DNA of 55,984 nucleotides from Eubacteriales bacterium (GCA_024685545.1 JAIKVR010000006.1:1-55984); one strand, 5' to 3'; shown: positions 8,251 to 16,736, counted from the first letter of the stretch. Notes: generated from the sequence alone by a model not told the origin. Numbers and translations: made by a program.

Positions 8251-8764
8251 ATGATTGCTCCGAATGATACTTTTTTTGTCAACGCTTCGCGGATTTGGTG
8301 CAGTAAATTTTCAAAAGTCTTTGAAATCTTTCAATCTGCAATGTATACGTATAATTAGCCGGAGAATATGTGGTGAGAATCATAATGCTCTGTTCAGAAC
8401 GCATATATGTTCATTTTTCCGTGGATTTTTCAGCCACGAATTATCATTGCCAATTTTGCTATGTTCATTACCTTAATGTCATTATGATATCTTTGTGCTC
8501 GTGAGAAAGCCCAGGTGCCATTATTACATCTTACAGTCTCGCTTGGGTTCAAATAATCACCAAAGTTGTCGTATGAAGTATCCAGAAGTTGGATGCAGCT
8601 TAACGGCTTCAAGGTCGGTCGAAGAATTCAATCCAAATTAAAAATTGACGGTAATACCATGGGTGCTGGCGCAAAGAACACGGTTTTTGAGATAGTAGAT
8701 AACGTAGCAAAGAACAGAGATGTAAAGCACACTTATCTTGCATAAGATACCATCTGTTAGGAAA
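8251..8764. other. Gene-poor AT-rich stretch
   Basis: Apart from the coding remnant at 8557-8745, this 514-bp stretch holds only short frames with no binding sites. Base composition is AT-rich compared with both flanks. No tRNA, IS end or attachment-site repeat was recognised. Confidence 0.4.
8557..8745 (+). pseudogene. Possible decayed coding remnant
   Basis: A plus-strand frame of 62 codons ends at TAA 8743-8745. Its peptide looks protein-like: it includes LNGFKVGRRIQSKLKIDG, then TMGAGAKNTVFEIVDNVAKN and ends KHTYLA. There is no convincing start codon or ribosome binding site and a stop codon lies directly upstream at 8554. It reads like the surviving C-terminal end of a larger gene. The family was not recognised. 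Chance is a real alternative at this length. Confidence 0.25.
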
Positions 8765-9247
8765 TTAGCTGTCTTCCTCGGTCGTTTCAGAGATTATTTC
8801 TCCGCGCATTGCTAAAAATCGCTGTTCAAGCTCATCTATCAGACGGCGGTCTTCATCCGAATACATTTTATATTCGGCTAACGTGCATATTTTTGTTCTG
8901 AGTGATTTTTCGGATGGATTGCTGAAAACAAAGGTAAAGCTCCATGGGCTATAGTCCGTAATGAAAAGATCGCTGTCCTTACGGTCTTCAAGTTCAAGTA
9001 CCTTTTTCTCGGCAATGAAAGAAACGAATTCCCTGACCGCTTCTTCTGAAACAGCGTATGTCTTTACTGACGCGGGATCGCTGAAAACGTTGCGATTTCT
9101 GCTGACGATAACCCATTGTCCGGTTTCATCTCTGTGGAGATTTTCATAGTGATGGCCTCCGGCCATATCGCAGTAACCCGGGCTGAATCTGAACTCGAGC
9201 AGCTCGCCGATTTCGGCATCTTTTTTTCTTTTTCTTCCCAATATCAT
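8765..9247 (-). CDS. Hypothetical protein
   Basis: A 160-residue soluble protein of unknown function. The ATG at 9247 has AGGAGA 6 nt upstream, which supports a real gene. The sequence begins with a basic stretch (GRKRKKDAE), has an ELLEFRFSPGYCDMAGGHHYE segment, a central acidic/aromatic region and an acidic tail (TTEEDS). The first half, with F-S-x-G-x2-C-x-M-x-G and later TYAVSEEAVREF, suggests a small alpha/beta fold. No catalytic motif or membrane segment is visible. It stands alone, with the divergent gene at 9593 on the other side of a 345-bp gap. Confidence 0.72.
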   Translation of the reverse strand: MILGRKRKKDAEIGELLEFRFSPGYCDMAGGHHYENLHRDETGQWVIVSRNRNVFSDPASVKTYAVSEEAVREFVSFIAEKKVLELEDRKDSDLFITDYSPWSFTFVFSNPSEKSLRTKICTLAEYKMYSDEDRRLIDELEQRFLAMRGEIISETTEEDS

Positions 9248-9390
9248 TGTTTTTCTCCTGCATGTATTATACAGCAGTATGTCAGTTAATAGATCATGTA
9301 TATGACCTCAACGCTGATTTCTTCCTGTTCTCTTCTGGGGAAGCGTCTGACGTCAAGGATAATGTGTAGCCCGGATTTGATCGTCATTAG

Positions 9391-9419
9391 TTGAAGGGAT
9401 TGCGGAAAATATGTATAAT
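9391..9419 (+). promoter_or_regulatory. Promoter of the Gln-rich unknown gene
   Basis: TTGAAG (9391-9396), a 17-nt spacer, and a perfect TATAAT (9414-9419). Start of transcription would be near 9426, about 167 nt before the ATG at 9593. It sits in the 345-bp gap 9248-9592. Confidence 0.72.
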
Positions 9420-9592
9420 CTTATCGGCAGAGCTGTCTGCCGGTCTGCTGATGTGCCCAAAACGCAGTTCGCAACGCAGCAAAAGCTCTGTTATGTTTGG
9501 ATCTCCTCTGCATGAGATGACAGACAATAGAAAGACGAATGACTGACAGCAGCATAAGCAGCTGCAGGTTTAAACCGAAAGGAGTACGCAAT
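9420..9592 (+). other. Long untranslated leader of the gene at 9593
   Basis: About 170 nt of leader with a hairpin at its start (CGGCAG/CTGCCG, 9426-9443). GCAGC/GCTGC-type segments around 9455-9485 and 9547-9565 could pair with each other. No known riboswitch class was recognised. The rest of the gap (9248-9390) holds nothing identifiable besides a possible -10 (TATAAT, minus, about 9265) for the gene ending at 9247. Confidence 0.35.
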
Positions 9593-10777
9593 ATGGCAGA
9601 AATTAAAGAATTGAGGAGCCCGCAGGGGCAATTGCTCGCGCATGCGGCGGTCAAAGACAACTATCTGAGCGGGGCTGCACTTTATAATCAGATCCAGCAT
9701 GAAAAAGTTCCCTTTTTCGTGACAGCTTTTGCGATCGACCAGGCCCGCAAGGTGATGATCTATGGGCTGACTGACGAAATGTTCACCACATATAAAGACC
9801 CTTTACTTAAAATGACAATCAAGGCAGTACCTAACGCTATCCTGACTTCGGTCAGGGATTTCATCGAACCGGAGGAATATCTTTTCCAGTTCGCGTCAGC
9901 ACTTTCCCAGATGAAGCTGACACCGGTTGCTCAATCGGATCTCCCAAGCATCATAGGACAGAACATCCAAGCCAGCTACGCGAATTTCATGAACGAATAT
10001 CAGTCGTACTTCGACATTGAGAACCAGCTGGGTACGCCGACCTATCCCAACAATTCGCTTATGAAGTCCATTCTGGTCAAGTACAAGGCTGCAGCTGCGG
10101 ACGGCAGCCCCGTCACAGTCCTCGCAGGGATGGACTATAAGGGGATAGAGTATTACACTTCGGCATCACCCACGGCCATATTCGGCGGACTGCTCGGCGC
10201 TCTTACGAAAAAGAAAGAGCCGGAAGGGGGATCGAACCGCCTTGGACACGGCAGCCCGTGTTCCGCCATCGACTGGGGCGCGGCAAACAAATTCCTCATG
10301 GTTGCACCTGACGAATACGTCGATGAGGCGACGGTTGACTTCCTCGAATTCGTCGCATCTTTCCATATGGATGACGCTCTGCGTCAGCAGTTCTATTTAA
10401 GAAATGCAGAGCGCTCCCAGATGATGATCAATCAGGCCCAGCAGCTGCAGCAGATGGCACATCAGTCTGCCCTGAACCTGCAAGCATCCCAGCGAAGGCT
10501 CGCCCAGACACTGGCGGAAAACAGCGCTGCGATGAGTGCAGGAATCATGGACAGCTGGAACAAGAAAATGGCTTCCGACAGCAGAATCAGTCAGGCGAGA
10601 AGCGAGGCTATTCGTGGAGTCGATGTATACACAAACAGCTACGGACAGAACGTTGACGTAAGCGTTTCCTCAGATCATGTCTATCAGAACCAGTACGGTG
10701 ATGTATACGGTGTTTCCGGGAACGCTCTGGACAACGAACTGTTAAGCAAACTGAACTGGACTGAACTGAATAAATAA
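9593..10777 (+). CDS. Uncharacterised protein with Gln-rich helical segment and Tyr/Val-rich C-terminal motif
   Basis: A 394-residue protein of unknown function. The ATG at 9593 has AAAGGAG upstream; the frame runs on to 9539 without a binding site. Three parts are visible: an N-terminal alpha/beta region (1-235); a helical, Gln/Ala-rich segment around residues 275-335 containing MMINQAQQLQQMAHQ and NLQASQRRLAQTLAE; and a distinct C-terminal block with GVDVYTNSYGQNV, a DHVYQNQYGDVYGVSG motif and a final NWTELNK. There is no signal peptide or membrane helix. A 10-bp inverted repeat follows the gene. Its neighbours are a MarR regulator and a TIR protein. A function cannot be assigned; the C-terminal block looks conserved and may be a recognisable domain in searches. 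Confidence 0.82.
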   Translation: MAEIKELRSPQGQLLAHAAVKDNYLSGAALYNQIQHEKVPFFVTAFAIDQARKVMIYGLTDEMFTTYKDPLLKMTIKAVPNAILTSVRDFIEPEEYLFQFASALSQMKLTPVAQSDLPSIIGQNIQASYANFMNEYQSYFDIENQLGTPTYPNNSLMKSILVKYKAAAADGSPVTVLAGMDYKGIEYYTSASPTAIFGGLLGALTKKKEPEGGSNRLGHGSPCSAIDWGAANKFLMVAPDEYVDEATVDFLEFVASFHMDDALRQQFYLRNAERSQMMINQAQQLQQMAHQSALNLQASQRRLAQTLAENSAAMSAGIMDSWNKKMASDSRISQARSEAIRGVDVYTNSYGQNVDVSVSSDHVYQNQYGDVYGVSGNALDNELLSKLNWTELNK

Positions 10778-10831
10778 TCGTTGTTCACATCTGTTTCAGG
10801 AAAGATCGGCATTGAGGCCGAATCAGAACAA

Positions 10832-10868
10832 AATGGATGCCAGCCGGCATATTGCCGAGGCATCCATT
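10832..10868 (+). terminator. Inverted repeat, probable terminator
   Basis: A 10-bp stem AATGGATGCC/GGCATCCATT (10832-10841 and 10859-10868) encloses a second 5-bp stem CGGCA/TGCCG. It lies 55 bp after the plus-strand gene and 73 bp after the minus-strand marR stop, so it may serve both. The T-tract is poor, which lowers confidence. Confidence 0.5.
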
Positions 10869-10940
10869 GTTCATATTGTGGCAATCACTCGATGTATATG
10901 ATACAGTGTGTGTATCATTACGAAATGTCTTCCTGTCTGT

Positions 10941-11612
10941 TTACTTTTCCTTGTCGTTCTTGCCCGCGTTGTGTACGATTAGCCTTCCGTTTTTCGTCGG
11001 TCCCATGTTGCGTCCGGGACGATGGTGCTTGCCATCGCAATCTCCTTTGAATGGATGCCTGCCTTCGCGAAGCTCCTGCCTGATGCGCCGTGAATCTCCG
11101 GGCTTGAAATCACGCATCCTGTGCATGAAATTTTCGCCTTCTGCATCGCCGGGCACAAATCCATCCTGGACAGAGGCGAAGCCGTTTATGGCTTTGTCTA
11201 TAAGACTGATTAGCTGCTGTTTGTCTTCCTCAACTAGAGAAGCAAAAAGAGTGTTTTCCCCGTTGCGGTCTTTCTCAATTTCGGCTGCTGCCTCCCTGCC
11301 TTCCTGAGTAAGTGAGATTGTGGCGGAGCGTTTGTCATTTTCATCAGGAGATTTAAACAGGAATCCCTTTTCTTCAAGCTTTGAAACTGTCTCTCCCGCA
11401 GACTGCGGACGGATTCCCGTTAAGAACGCGATATCAGCTATCGTCAAGCTCCCGCTCGCATCAAGTAGTTTCAGCACTCTTTCCTGACTAAGAGCCCTTT
11501 TGGGTACTGCTCCGGTGCGAGCCCTTCTGATAAGCATGGACAGACGATCGATCCTGGTGGCAAGTCTTTCGTCGGTATTCATTTCCCTTTTATCCGTTAT
11601 TTCTTTATTCAT
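10941..11612 (-). CDS. MarR-family transcriptional regulator with extended basic tail
   Basis: A winged-helix regulator of 223 residues from the ATG at 11612 (AAGGAGG 8 nt upstream; an adjacent TTG at 11615 is also possible). The MarR core includes SQERVLKLLDASGSLTIADI, the recognition helix region GIRPQSAGETVSKLEEKGF and the wing SPDENDKRSATISLTQEGR. The family is usually about 140-160 residues; here about 70 extra residues follow residue 150, rich in Arg, Lys, His and Gly. Two near-identical 20-bp sites flank its promoter, so autoregulation is likely. It is divergent from the TIR-propeller gene and may control it. The ligand is unknown. Confidence 0.9.
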   Translation of the reverse strand: MNKEITDKREMNTDERLATRIDRLSMLIRRARTGAVPKRALSQERVLKLLDASGSLTIADIAFLTGIRPQSAGETVSKLEEKGFLFKSPDENDKRSATISLTQEGREAAAEIEKDRNGENTLFASLVEEDKQQLISLIDKAINGFASVQDGFVPGDAEGENFMHRMRDFKPGDSRRIRQELREGRHPFKGDCDGKHHRPGRNMGPTKNGRLIVHNAGKNDKEK

Positions 11613-11636
11613 CAAATATTCCTCCTTGAATTAGTA

Positions 11637-11656
11637 TTAATAATAACAGGTACCTT
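11637..11656. promoter_or_regulatory. Candidate MarR operator, site 1
   Basis: A 20-bp sequence beginning TTAATAATA and ending AGGTACCTT. It covers the expected transcription start of marR. It matches site 2 at 11705-11724 in 18 of 20 positions and has a palindromic GGTACC core. Binding here would block marR transcription. Confidence 0.6.
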
Positions 11657-11660
11657 AATA

Positions 11661-11688
11661 AATATATCATATTTCATATAGACCTCAA
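11661..11688 (-). promoter_or_regulatory. Promoter of marR
   Basis: Minus-strand TTGAGG (11683-11688), 16-nt spacer, TATATT (11661-11666). The predicted start near 11655 falls inside operator site 1, and operator site 2 lies 17 bp upstream of the -35. Confidence 0.62.
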
Positions 11689-11704
11689 GTCTATTAATGG
11701 AACG

Positions 11705-11724
11705 TTAATAATAGAAGGTACCTT
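11705..11724. promoter_or_regulatory. Candidate MarR operator, site 2
   Basis: A 20-bp direct repeat of site 1 (18/20 identical), here with a full AAGGTACCTT palindrome. The two copies are 68 bp apart, about 6.5 helical turns. It lies upstream of the marR -35 and 48 bp before the -35 of the divergent TIR gene. Confidence 0.6.
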
Positions 11725-11771
11725 TTAAATATTCGGGAATTGCTGCTGAAGATCCATATGAGTGAGGTTTG

Positions 11772-11800
11772 TTGCCATTTTGCCCGTTCCCCTTTATAAT
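11772..11800 (+). promoter_or_regulatory. Promoter of the TIR-propeller gene
   Basis: TTGCCA (11772-11777), 17-nt spacer, perfect TATAAT (11795-11800). Transcription would start near 11807, 46 nt before the ATG at 11853. Confidence 0.75.
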
Positions 11801-11852
11801 AAGAACATGGACGCGTCGAACGCGCCGCAAATCTATTCTCAAGGAAACAGCT

Positions 11853-14800
11853 ATGGAAGACACTTCTCCTGCCGTTCAGACAGCTCCTGTCTACGACGGC
11901 TTCATCAGCTATCGCCATAAGCCCGATGATATTTTCGTGGCATCAACGCTCCAGAAGATGCTGGAACATTACCGAGTGCCTAAGAAGATACAGCAGACGA
12001 GCGGAAAGAAGCGGATCAGCCGTATCTTCCGCGATAAAGAAGAGCTGACCATCACGGACGATTTGGAAGCGGATATCAATGAGGCGCTGAAGAGTGCTGA
12101 ATTCCTCATCGTGATATGCTCTCCGGACGCTGCGGAATCCGAATGGGTGAATAAAGAGATTCTTACATTCCTCGAATACCATGACAGATCCAAGATCATG
12201 GCAGTGATGATCTCCGGAGAGGCAAAGGATTCCCTTCCGCCTGCTCTGATGCGGGAGGAAAAACGCCAGATAATCGAAAACGGTGAAATGAAGGAGATCA
12301 CGCGCCTAATCGAGCCACTCTATGTTAACGCCAGAGGTAAGAACAACGCCGAAAGGAAGAAGAACCTCAAGGCGGATTTCCTGCGGCTTGCCGCGCCTAT
12401 GCTCCACTGTTCCTATGATGATCTGAAGCAACGCCACAGAGAATACGAGACACGCAGGCGTCTTGCCATCGCAGCAGGTGCAGCAGCCCTGTCTGCAGCT
12501 TTCGGCATATACGCTTGGGTCAAGGCACGTCAGATCAATGAGCAATATCAGTCGGCACTTATCAATCAGTCGCGCTATCTCTCGGAGGTCTCTTCCGACA
12601 TGCTTAGCCAGGGGGATCGTATAGGGGCCATAACTACTGCCCTGTCCGCCCTGCCTTCTGAAAACAACGACAGGCCTGTTGTGTCGGAAGCTGCATACGC
12701 GCTGAACGAAGCGCTATACATGTACAAGTTTGACTTTTCTGGTGTCTATTTCTATCCAGACAACGATCTTATGATGGACCACACCATAGCGTCCATCCTT
12801 GATCATACGGAGGGGGAAAAGGTGATGTGCTTGGACTCCGCTGGCATGATAGGCATCTTTGATATCTCTATTGAGCCACAGATACCGCTGAGGATCCTCC
12901 CGGGAGATATCGAGATCCAGGGAAGGGCTTTCTACGGGGGAAAATTCTTTAGTAACGGCGATCTTCTCCTTCTTACCGACAGTGTCATTGCCCGCTATGA
13001 TCTGAATGAGGGGAAGGCAGTCTGGCAGACAGAGCTTCCGAATCTGCACGGCATAGACATGGGAGAGAACAACTACGCCCTTGAGCCAGATGAGAGCCGC
13101 CTTGTTTTTTATAACAATGGTTTTCCCAAGGAACTGGAGATCTTCGACATGGCTGATGGATCCATGCTGTACACAAAAGCTGTTCCTTTCGAATTTGCGG
13201 ACAGCTCTTTCTGCGACTGTCTGGATCTGGCCTTTTCCGAGGATTCTGCACTGCTCGCCGCCTGCTTTGAAGGTCTGGTAAATGTGGATACCGAAGGCGT
13301 CATGCTCCCCAAGAATACTTATAAGAGCAACCTGTTTTTCATGGATATGGCTACAGGGGAGATTACTGTCGCGGCAGCGGACAAGGATCCGATGGATACC
13401 CGGTGCATCGCTTCCATAGGCGGAAGGAAGTTCGCTACCCTCGCAGCCAAAGCTGAGTACAGCTTTGGTGCCAACAAGACCGGGGTAGAGAGCTATTTCC
13501 TTATATCCTATGACGGGGAAAGCGGCAAGCTGCTGTATAAAAAAGAAAAATACGGCTATACGGCTTACAGCGAGCCCATGGAGATCTCACACGAGATATA
13601 CGAACTGGGAGAAAACACTTTCGACACGGTGTGCTGTACTGTCAATGAAAAAGTTTTCTTAAGCGACATTAAAGACGGGGTCACCTTGTTCGAATACAAC
13701 TTCGGAGCACCGGTGGTGGGTCTGACGAATTACTCCCACTGGAGCTTTACCGCAGTCCTCGGGGACGGACTGGTATATTCATGGACGCCGGGCTACGATG
13801 ACACAAGGCGCTATACATCCCTCACCGGAACGTTTTCCAAAGGATACATGGATACTGACGAGGACGCGATCGTTCTCCTCCCGATGGGGAAGAAGTACCT
13901 GAGTGTACTGAGAATGCAGGTTGATGAGACATATAAATACGCTGTGTGGCCGGGACAGCAGTTCAATACAGACAGTGATTTTAAACATACCTTCCTAAAT
14001 AGCGACAAGGGCGTATATACAGTAATACGCACGAGCCAGGACCACGACGGGGCAAATTCCATCGAACTCCTGACGCCGGATGACCAGCCACTGATGAAAG
14101 TTGGTGGATCTGGGGAGACTTTCTGGGATTTTGCCATAGAGCCGGACGGCAGTGTGTTCTATTATCTTTTTGAAGGCGAGGCAGGTGCGATCCTGAGGGC
14201 AGCGGACCTTACTACAGGGGCTGTAAGATACGAACTGAGCCTTCCTGTGGAGGGAACGATCCTCTCCACCGATATTCAGAGCCTTACGCTCATAGCCGCC
14301 GACATGACCGGTTTTGTAACAGTTGATTTAAGAGAAGGCTCGGCAGGCAGACATATCCCATATCCCGAAGGACTGGCCAATGCCTATCGGGACAACGTGC
14401 TTTCCCATGACGGACGCTATGCATTCTTTGATACCAGCAGAATGAGCGACCTGACCGGACGTCTGTCAGTCTATGATATAAAAGAAAGAAGCTGGCTCGC
14501 TCTTCCGGATGAAATGGCGGACCTCAGCGAGACTCTGACCTTTGGCTTTAATTTCGAGGGACTGGAAAAGCGAGGCTACAGCCGTCATGAAAACATAGCA
14601 GTATCCCACGGGGGGACTGTCTTCGCTCTGCACGTAGACGACGGACTGGTAATCGCGGATATCGCGGAAAAAAAGGTGTTGTGGGAGCTTCCTTTCAGCT
14701 GCACGAAGCAGTGCGCATTTGACTTTTCGGGAGATGACAGGTATCTTGTTGCCTGGGGAGATGCGGGAACAGTGACAGTCTGGGACGTACATAATGGCCT

Positions 14801-15176
14801 GGCGGTCTTTACCGGTGACGAGATCTATTCAGACGTGGAACGCTTCATAACCGATGAGGAGCCTGGATATATCGGCATGCGCCGCAGCGTCTTTATCGAT
14901 CATCAGTGGATCCGTTACGATGTGACGGTATTCACTTTCAGGGATGGAAGTCTCTCCCGCTATGCTGACGCGGGAGACTGCGTAATATCCTTTAAGGGGC
15001 GCAAACTTATCAGTATGGGTTCAACTTACGGCTCAGCTCCGAACGGGAGGGGCAGTGCCCTGCTCTATGAGTTCTTCCCGGAGGACGCACTGAGCGAAAT
15101 CATTGCCCGTGCTGAAAGTCTGTTGAGAACCAGGCAGAGCAAAGATGATATGGAAAAATACTGGGGAAACAGGTAA
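11853..15176 (+). CDS. TIR domain - transmembrane - beta-propeller-like protein
   Basis: A 1107-residue protein. The ATG at 11853 follows AAGGAAA. Residues 13-155 form a TIR domain: YDGFISYRH at its start, an RIFRDKEEL loop, FLIVICSPDAAESEWVNKEI in the middle. Glu102 in WVNKEI aligns with the catalytic glutamate of NAD-cleaving TIR proteins such as SARM1 (WVHKEI). A basic stretch precedes one membrane helix (about 204-224). Then comes a short helical repeat (SRYLSEVSSDMLSQGDR, AITTALSALP) commonly found before WD40 arrays. Residues ~290-1095 are a long series of beta-rich units of WD40/PQQ-propeller style (for example LVAWGDAGTVTVWDVHNG). A sensor propeller coupled to a TIR effector is a layout known from signalling and defence proteins; function here is inferred. 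It is divergent from marR. Confidence 0.9.
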   Translation: MEDTSPAVQTAPVYDGFISYRHKPDDIFVASTLQKMLEHYRVPKKIQQTSGKKRISRIFRDKEELTITDDLEADINEALKSAEFLIVICSPDAAESEWVNKEILTFLEYHDRSKIMAVMISGEAKDSLPPALMREEKRQIIENGEMKEITRLIEPLYVNARGKNNAERKKNLKADFLRLAAPMLHCSYDDLKQRHREYETRRRLAIAAGAAALSAAFGIYAWVKARQINEQYQSALINQSRYLSEVSSDMLSQGDRIGAITTALSALPSENNDRPVVSEAAYALNEALYMYKFDFSGVYFYPDNDLMMDHTIASILDHTEGEKVMCLDSAGMIGIFDISIEPQIPLRILPGDIEIQGRAFYGGKFFSNGDLLLLTDSVIARYDLNEGKAVWQTELPNLHGIDMGENNYALEPDESRLVFYNNGFPKELEIFDMADGSMLYTKAVPFEFADSSFCDCLDLAFSEDSALLAACFEGLVNVDTEGVMLPKNTYKSNLFFMDMATGEITVAAADKDPMDTRCIASIGGRKFATLAAKAEYSFGANKTGVESYFLISYDGESGKLLYKKEKYGYTAYSEPMEISHEIYELGENTFDTVCCTVNEKVFLSDIKDGVTLFEYNFGAPVVGLTNYSHWSFTAVLGDGLVYSWTPGYDDTRRYTSLTGTFSKGYMDTDEDAIVLLPMGKKYLSVLRMQVDETYKYAVWPGQQFNTDSDFKHTFLNSDKGVYTVIRTSQDHDGANSIELLTPDDQPLMKVGGSGETFWDFAIEPDGSVFYYLFEGEAGAILRAADLTTGAVRYELSLPVEGTILSTDIQSLTLIAADMTGFVTVDLREGSAGRHIPYPEGLANAYRDNVLSHDGRYAFFDTSRMSDLTGRLSVYDIKERSWLALPDEMADLSETLTFGFNFEGLEKRGYSRHENIAVSHGGTVFALHVDDGLVIADIAEKKVLWELPFSCTKQCAFDFSGDDRYLVAWGDAGTVTVWDVHNGLAVFTGDEIYSDVERFITDEEPGYIGMRRSVFIDHQWIRYDVTVFTFRDGSLSRYADAGDCVISFKGRKLISMGSTYGSAPNGRGSALLYEFFPEDALSEIIARAESLLRTRQSKDDMEKYWGNR

Positions 15177-15318
15177 TCGGGGGAAAACATGTTTTCATCT
15201 GATAATCTGCTTTGGAAAACGACTCTATGCAGGTCATGCTGCTGGCTGAAACGGATGGATTTGAAGTGGGAATGAGCTAACAATCGGATGACGGTACGGG
15301 TTTGATTCGAAAAGAAAC

Positions 15319-15347
15319 AGGCAGCCGCTAGATATCAGCGACTGCCT
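15319..15347 (-). terminator. Terminator of the SDR-peroxiredoxin pair
   Basis: Stem AGGCAG/CTGCCT (15319-15324, 15342-15347) with an inner CGCT/AGCG stem. On the minus strand it is followed by GTTTCTTTT. It lies 40 bp after the SDR stop and may also end TIR transcription from the other side. The gap 15177-15318 holds nothing else identified. Confidence 0.6.
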
Positions 15348-15387
15348 TGTTCTGTTAAAGTATACATTTGTGCGGTCTGTTTCGTGG

Positions 15388-16149
15388 CTATTTCATTTTC
15401 ATCCAGCCGTCCATCACCATTTTTGCCGGCAGCAGCTTGCCTGCCAGGCGGCGCAGCTTCGTGTTAAGGCCGAGTACCGAAAGATCACGTCCTTTTTCCG
15501 AATCCTTCAGCGCTTTTCTTACCACGTCTTCAGGTTCATAGAGCGGAGTGAAATTATTGCATGCGTCGGGATTGGCGGTGTCCTTTGCTACAGCAAAGAA
15601 TTCCGTGTTTACATATCCCGGACATACGCACGTGACCGTGATGCCTTTTTCCTTAAGCTCGTAATTCAGAGCTCTGCAGTAGCTCAGGACAAAAGCCTTG
15701 GTGGATGCGTACATGCAGAAGAAAGGCAGAGGCTGGAAAGATGAACCGGATCCCATCGTGATGATTCTGCTGCCCTTATCCATATAAGGAAGTACTGCGT
15801 TGCTCATGAAAACGACAGCTTTGTCGTTGACATTGATCATCGAATCGATCTCGTCCTCGGTGAGATCCATGGATCCGCCGTACTTGCCGAAACCGGAAGC
15901 GTTGATCAGGATATCTACTTTCGGATTCTCGTCAGCGAGTAAATCCTTCACGGTGCCAATTGATTCTCTATTTGACAGATCCAGCGGTATCACCCGGCTC
16001 TTTACGCCGAGTTCTCCGGCGAGGGAATTCAGCCTGTCCTCACGGCGAGCTATCAGCCATATCTCGTCCGGGGCATACTTTTTGGCTATCTGCAATGCAA
16101 ACTGCCTCCCCATTCCAGAGGAGGCACCTGTAACTATCGCTATGCCCAT
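15388..16149 (-). CDS. Short-chain dehydrogenase/reductase
   Basis: A 253-residue classical SDR. The nucleotide-binding motif TGASSGMG is at residues 7-14, the INASGFG equivalent of NNAG near 82-88, and the catalytic Tyr147 and Lys151 are in YASTK with an upstream Ser in GSGSS. The C-terminal ~60 residues contain CPGYVNTEF, then a basic segment (NTKLRRLAGKLLPAK) that may touch the membrane, as in acyl-lipid reductases of the DltE/YqjQ type. It follows the peroxiredoxin-like gene with only 2 nt between them, so they are co-transcribed. Substrate cannot be predicted. Confidence 0.92.
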   Translation of the reverse strand: MGIAIVTGASSGMGRQFALQIAKKYAPDEIWLIARREDRLNSLAGELGVKSRVIPLDLSNRESIGTVKDLLADENPKVDILINASGFGKYGGSMDLTEDEIDSMINVNDKAVVFMSNAVLPYMDKGSRIITMGSGSSFQPLPFFCMYASTKAFVLSYCRALNYELKEKGITVTCVCPGYVNTEFFAVAKDTANPDACNNFTPLYEPEDVVRKALKDSEKGRDLSVLGLNTKLRRLAGKLLPAKMVMDGWMKMK

Positions 16150-16151
16150 AC

Positions 16152-16706
16152 TCAGAGCATCTCTGCAATTTCCAAGGCATTCGGAAGGTCAATGGCAGAA
16201 GTGCAGTAATCAGCCTTAAGTACCTTCATGTCCTTATCGAGCAGGAAGAATGCGGGCAACTGGGCTTCTCTTCCTTCATACTTTCCGTGCTGGTATCCGA
16301 GTTCTTTTATGCCTGCGAAGATCTTTTCGGCTTTCGGGCTCGGTTTCTGGGGCTCTTTGGGCTGTTCATCTTTCGGACGTTCGGGAGCTTCTATCTCGAA
16401 CCGGTCATAAAGTGCGCAGGTCGGATCACAGATTATCTCATAGGGGAATGAATCCTCTTTGATCTGTGTCGCCAGGTATTCGGGGTCGGACTGCAGGACG
16501 ACGAGAAGCTTTCCACCCTTGTCAGTGATCTCCTTGTAGTTTACCCCGTACTCATGCAGGTCATACTGGCACAGCGGGCAGCCGATGTATCTCAGGAACA
16601 CCAGCGCGGTCTTTCCGCTGACAGCATCCTTTAAATTCTTGGTCCCCGTGAACGGTGTGACATATTCGAAATCGGGGAAAATCTCTCCTTCTTTGATCTT
16701 TGCCAT
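16152..16706 (-). CDS. Peroxiredoxin-like (AhpC/TSA) thioredoxin-fold protein
   Basis: A 184-residue thioredoxin-fold protein. GEIFPDFEYVTPFTG is the family start and RYIGCPLCQYDL carries Cys43 and Cys46 in a CxxC, the peroxidatic/resolving region of AhpC/TSA or redoxin-like proteins. A proline-rich insert (around residues 107-123, EAPERPKDEQPKEPQKP) is unusual. The tail has AFFLLDKDMKVLKA. The ATG at 16706 has AGGAGA upstream. It heads a two-gene operon with the SDR, behind an extended -10 promoter at 16737. A role in thiol or peroxide chemistry is likely but the exact substrate is unknown. Confidence 0.88.
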   Translation of the reverse strand: MAKIKEGEIFPDFEYVTPFTGTKNLKDAVSGKTALVFLRYIGCPLCQYDLHEYGVNYKEITDKGGKLLVVLQSDPEYLATQIKEDSFPYEIICDPTCALYDRFEIEAPERPKDEQPKEPQKPSPKAEKIFAGIKELGYQHGKYEGREAQLPAFFLLDKDMKVLKADYCTSAIDLPNALEIAEML

Positions 16707-16736
16707 ATTATTCTCCTGTTTTCTATTTATGTGGTT

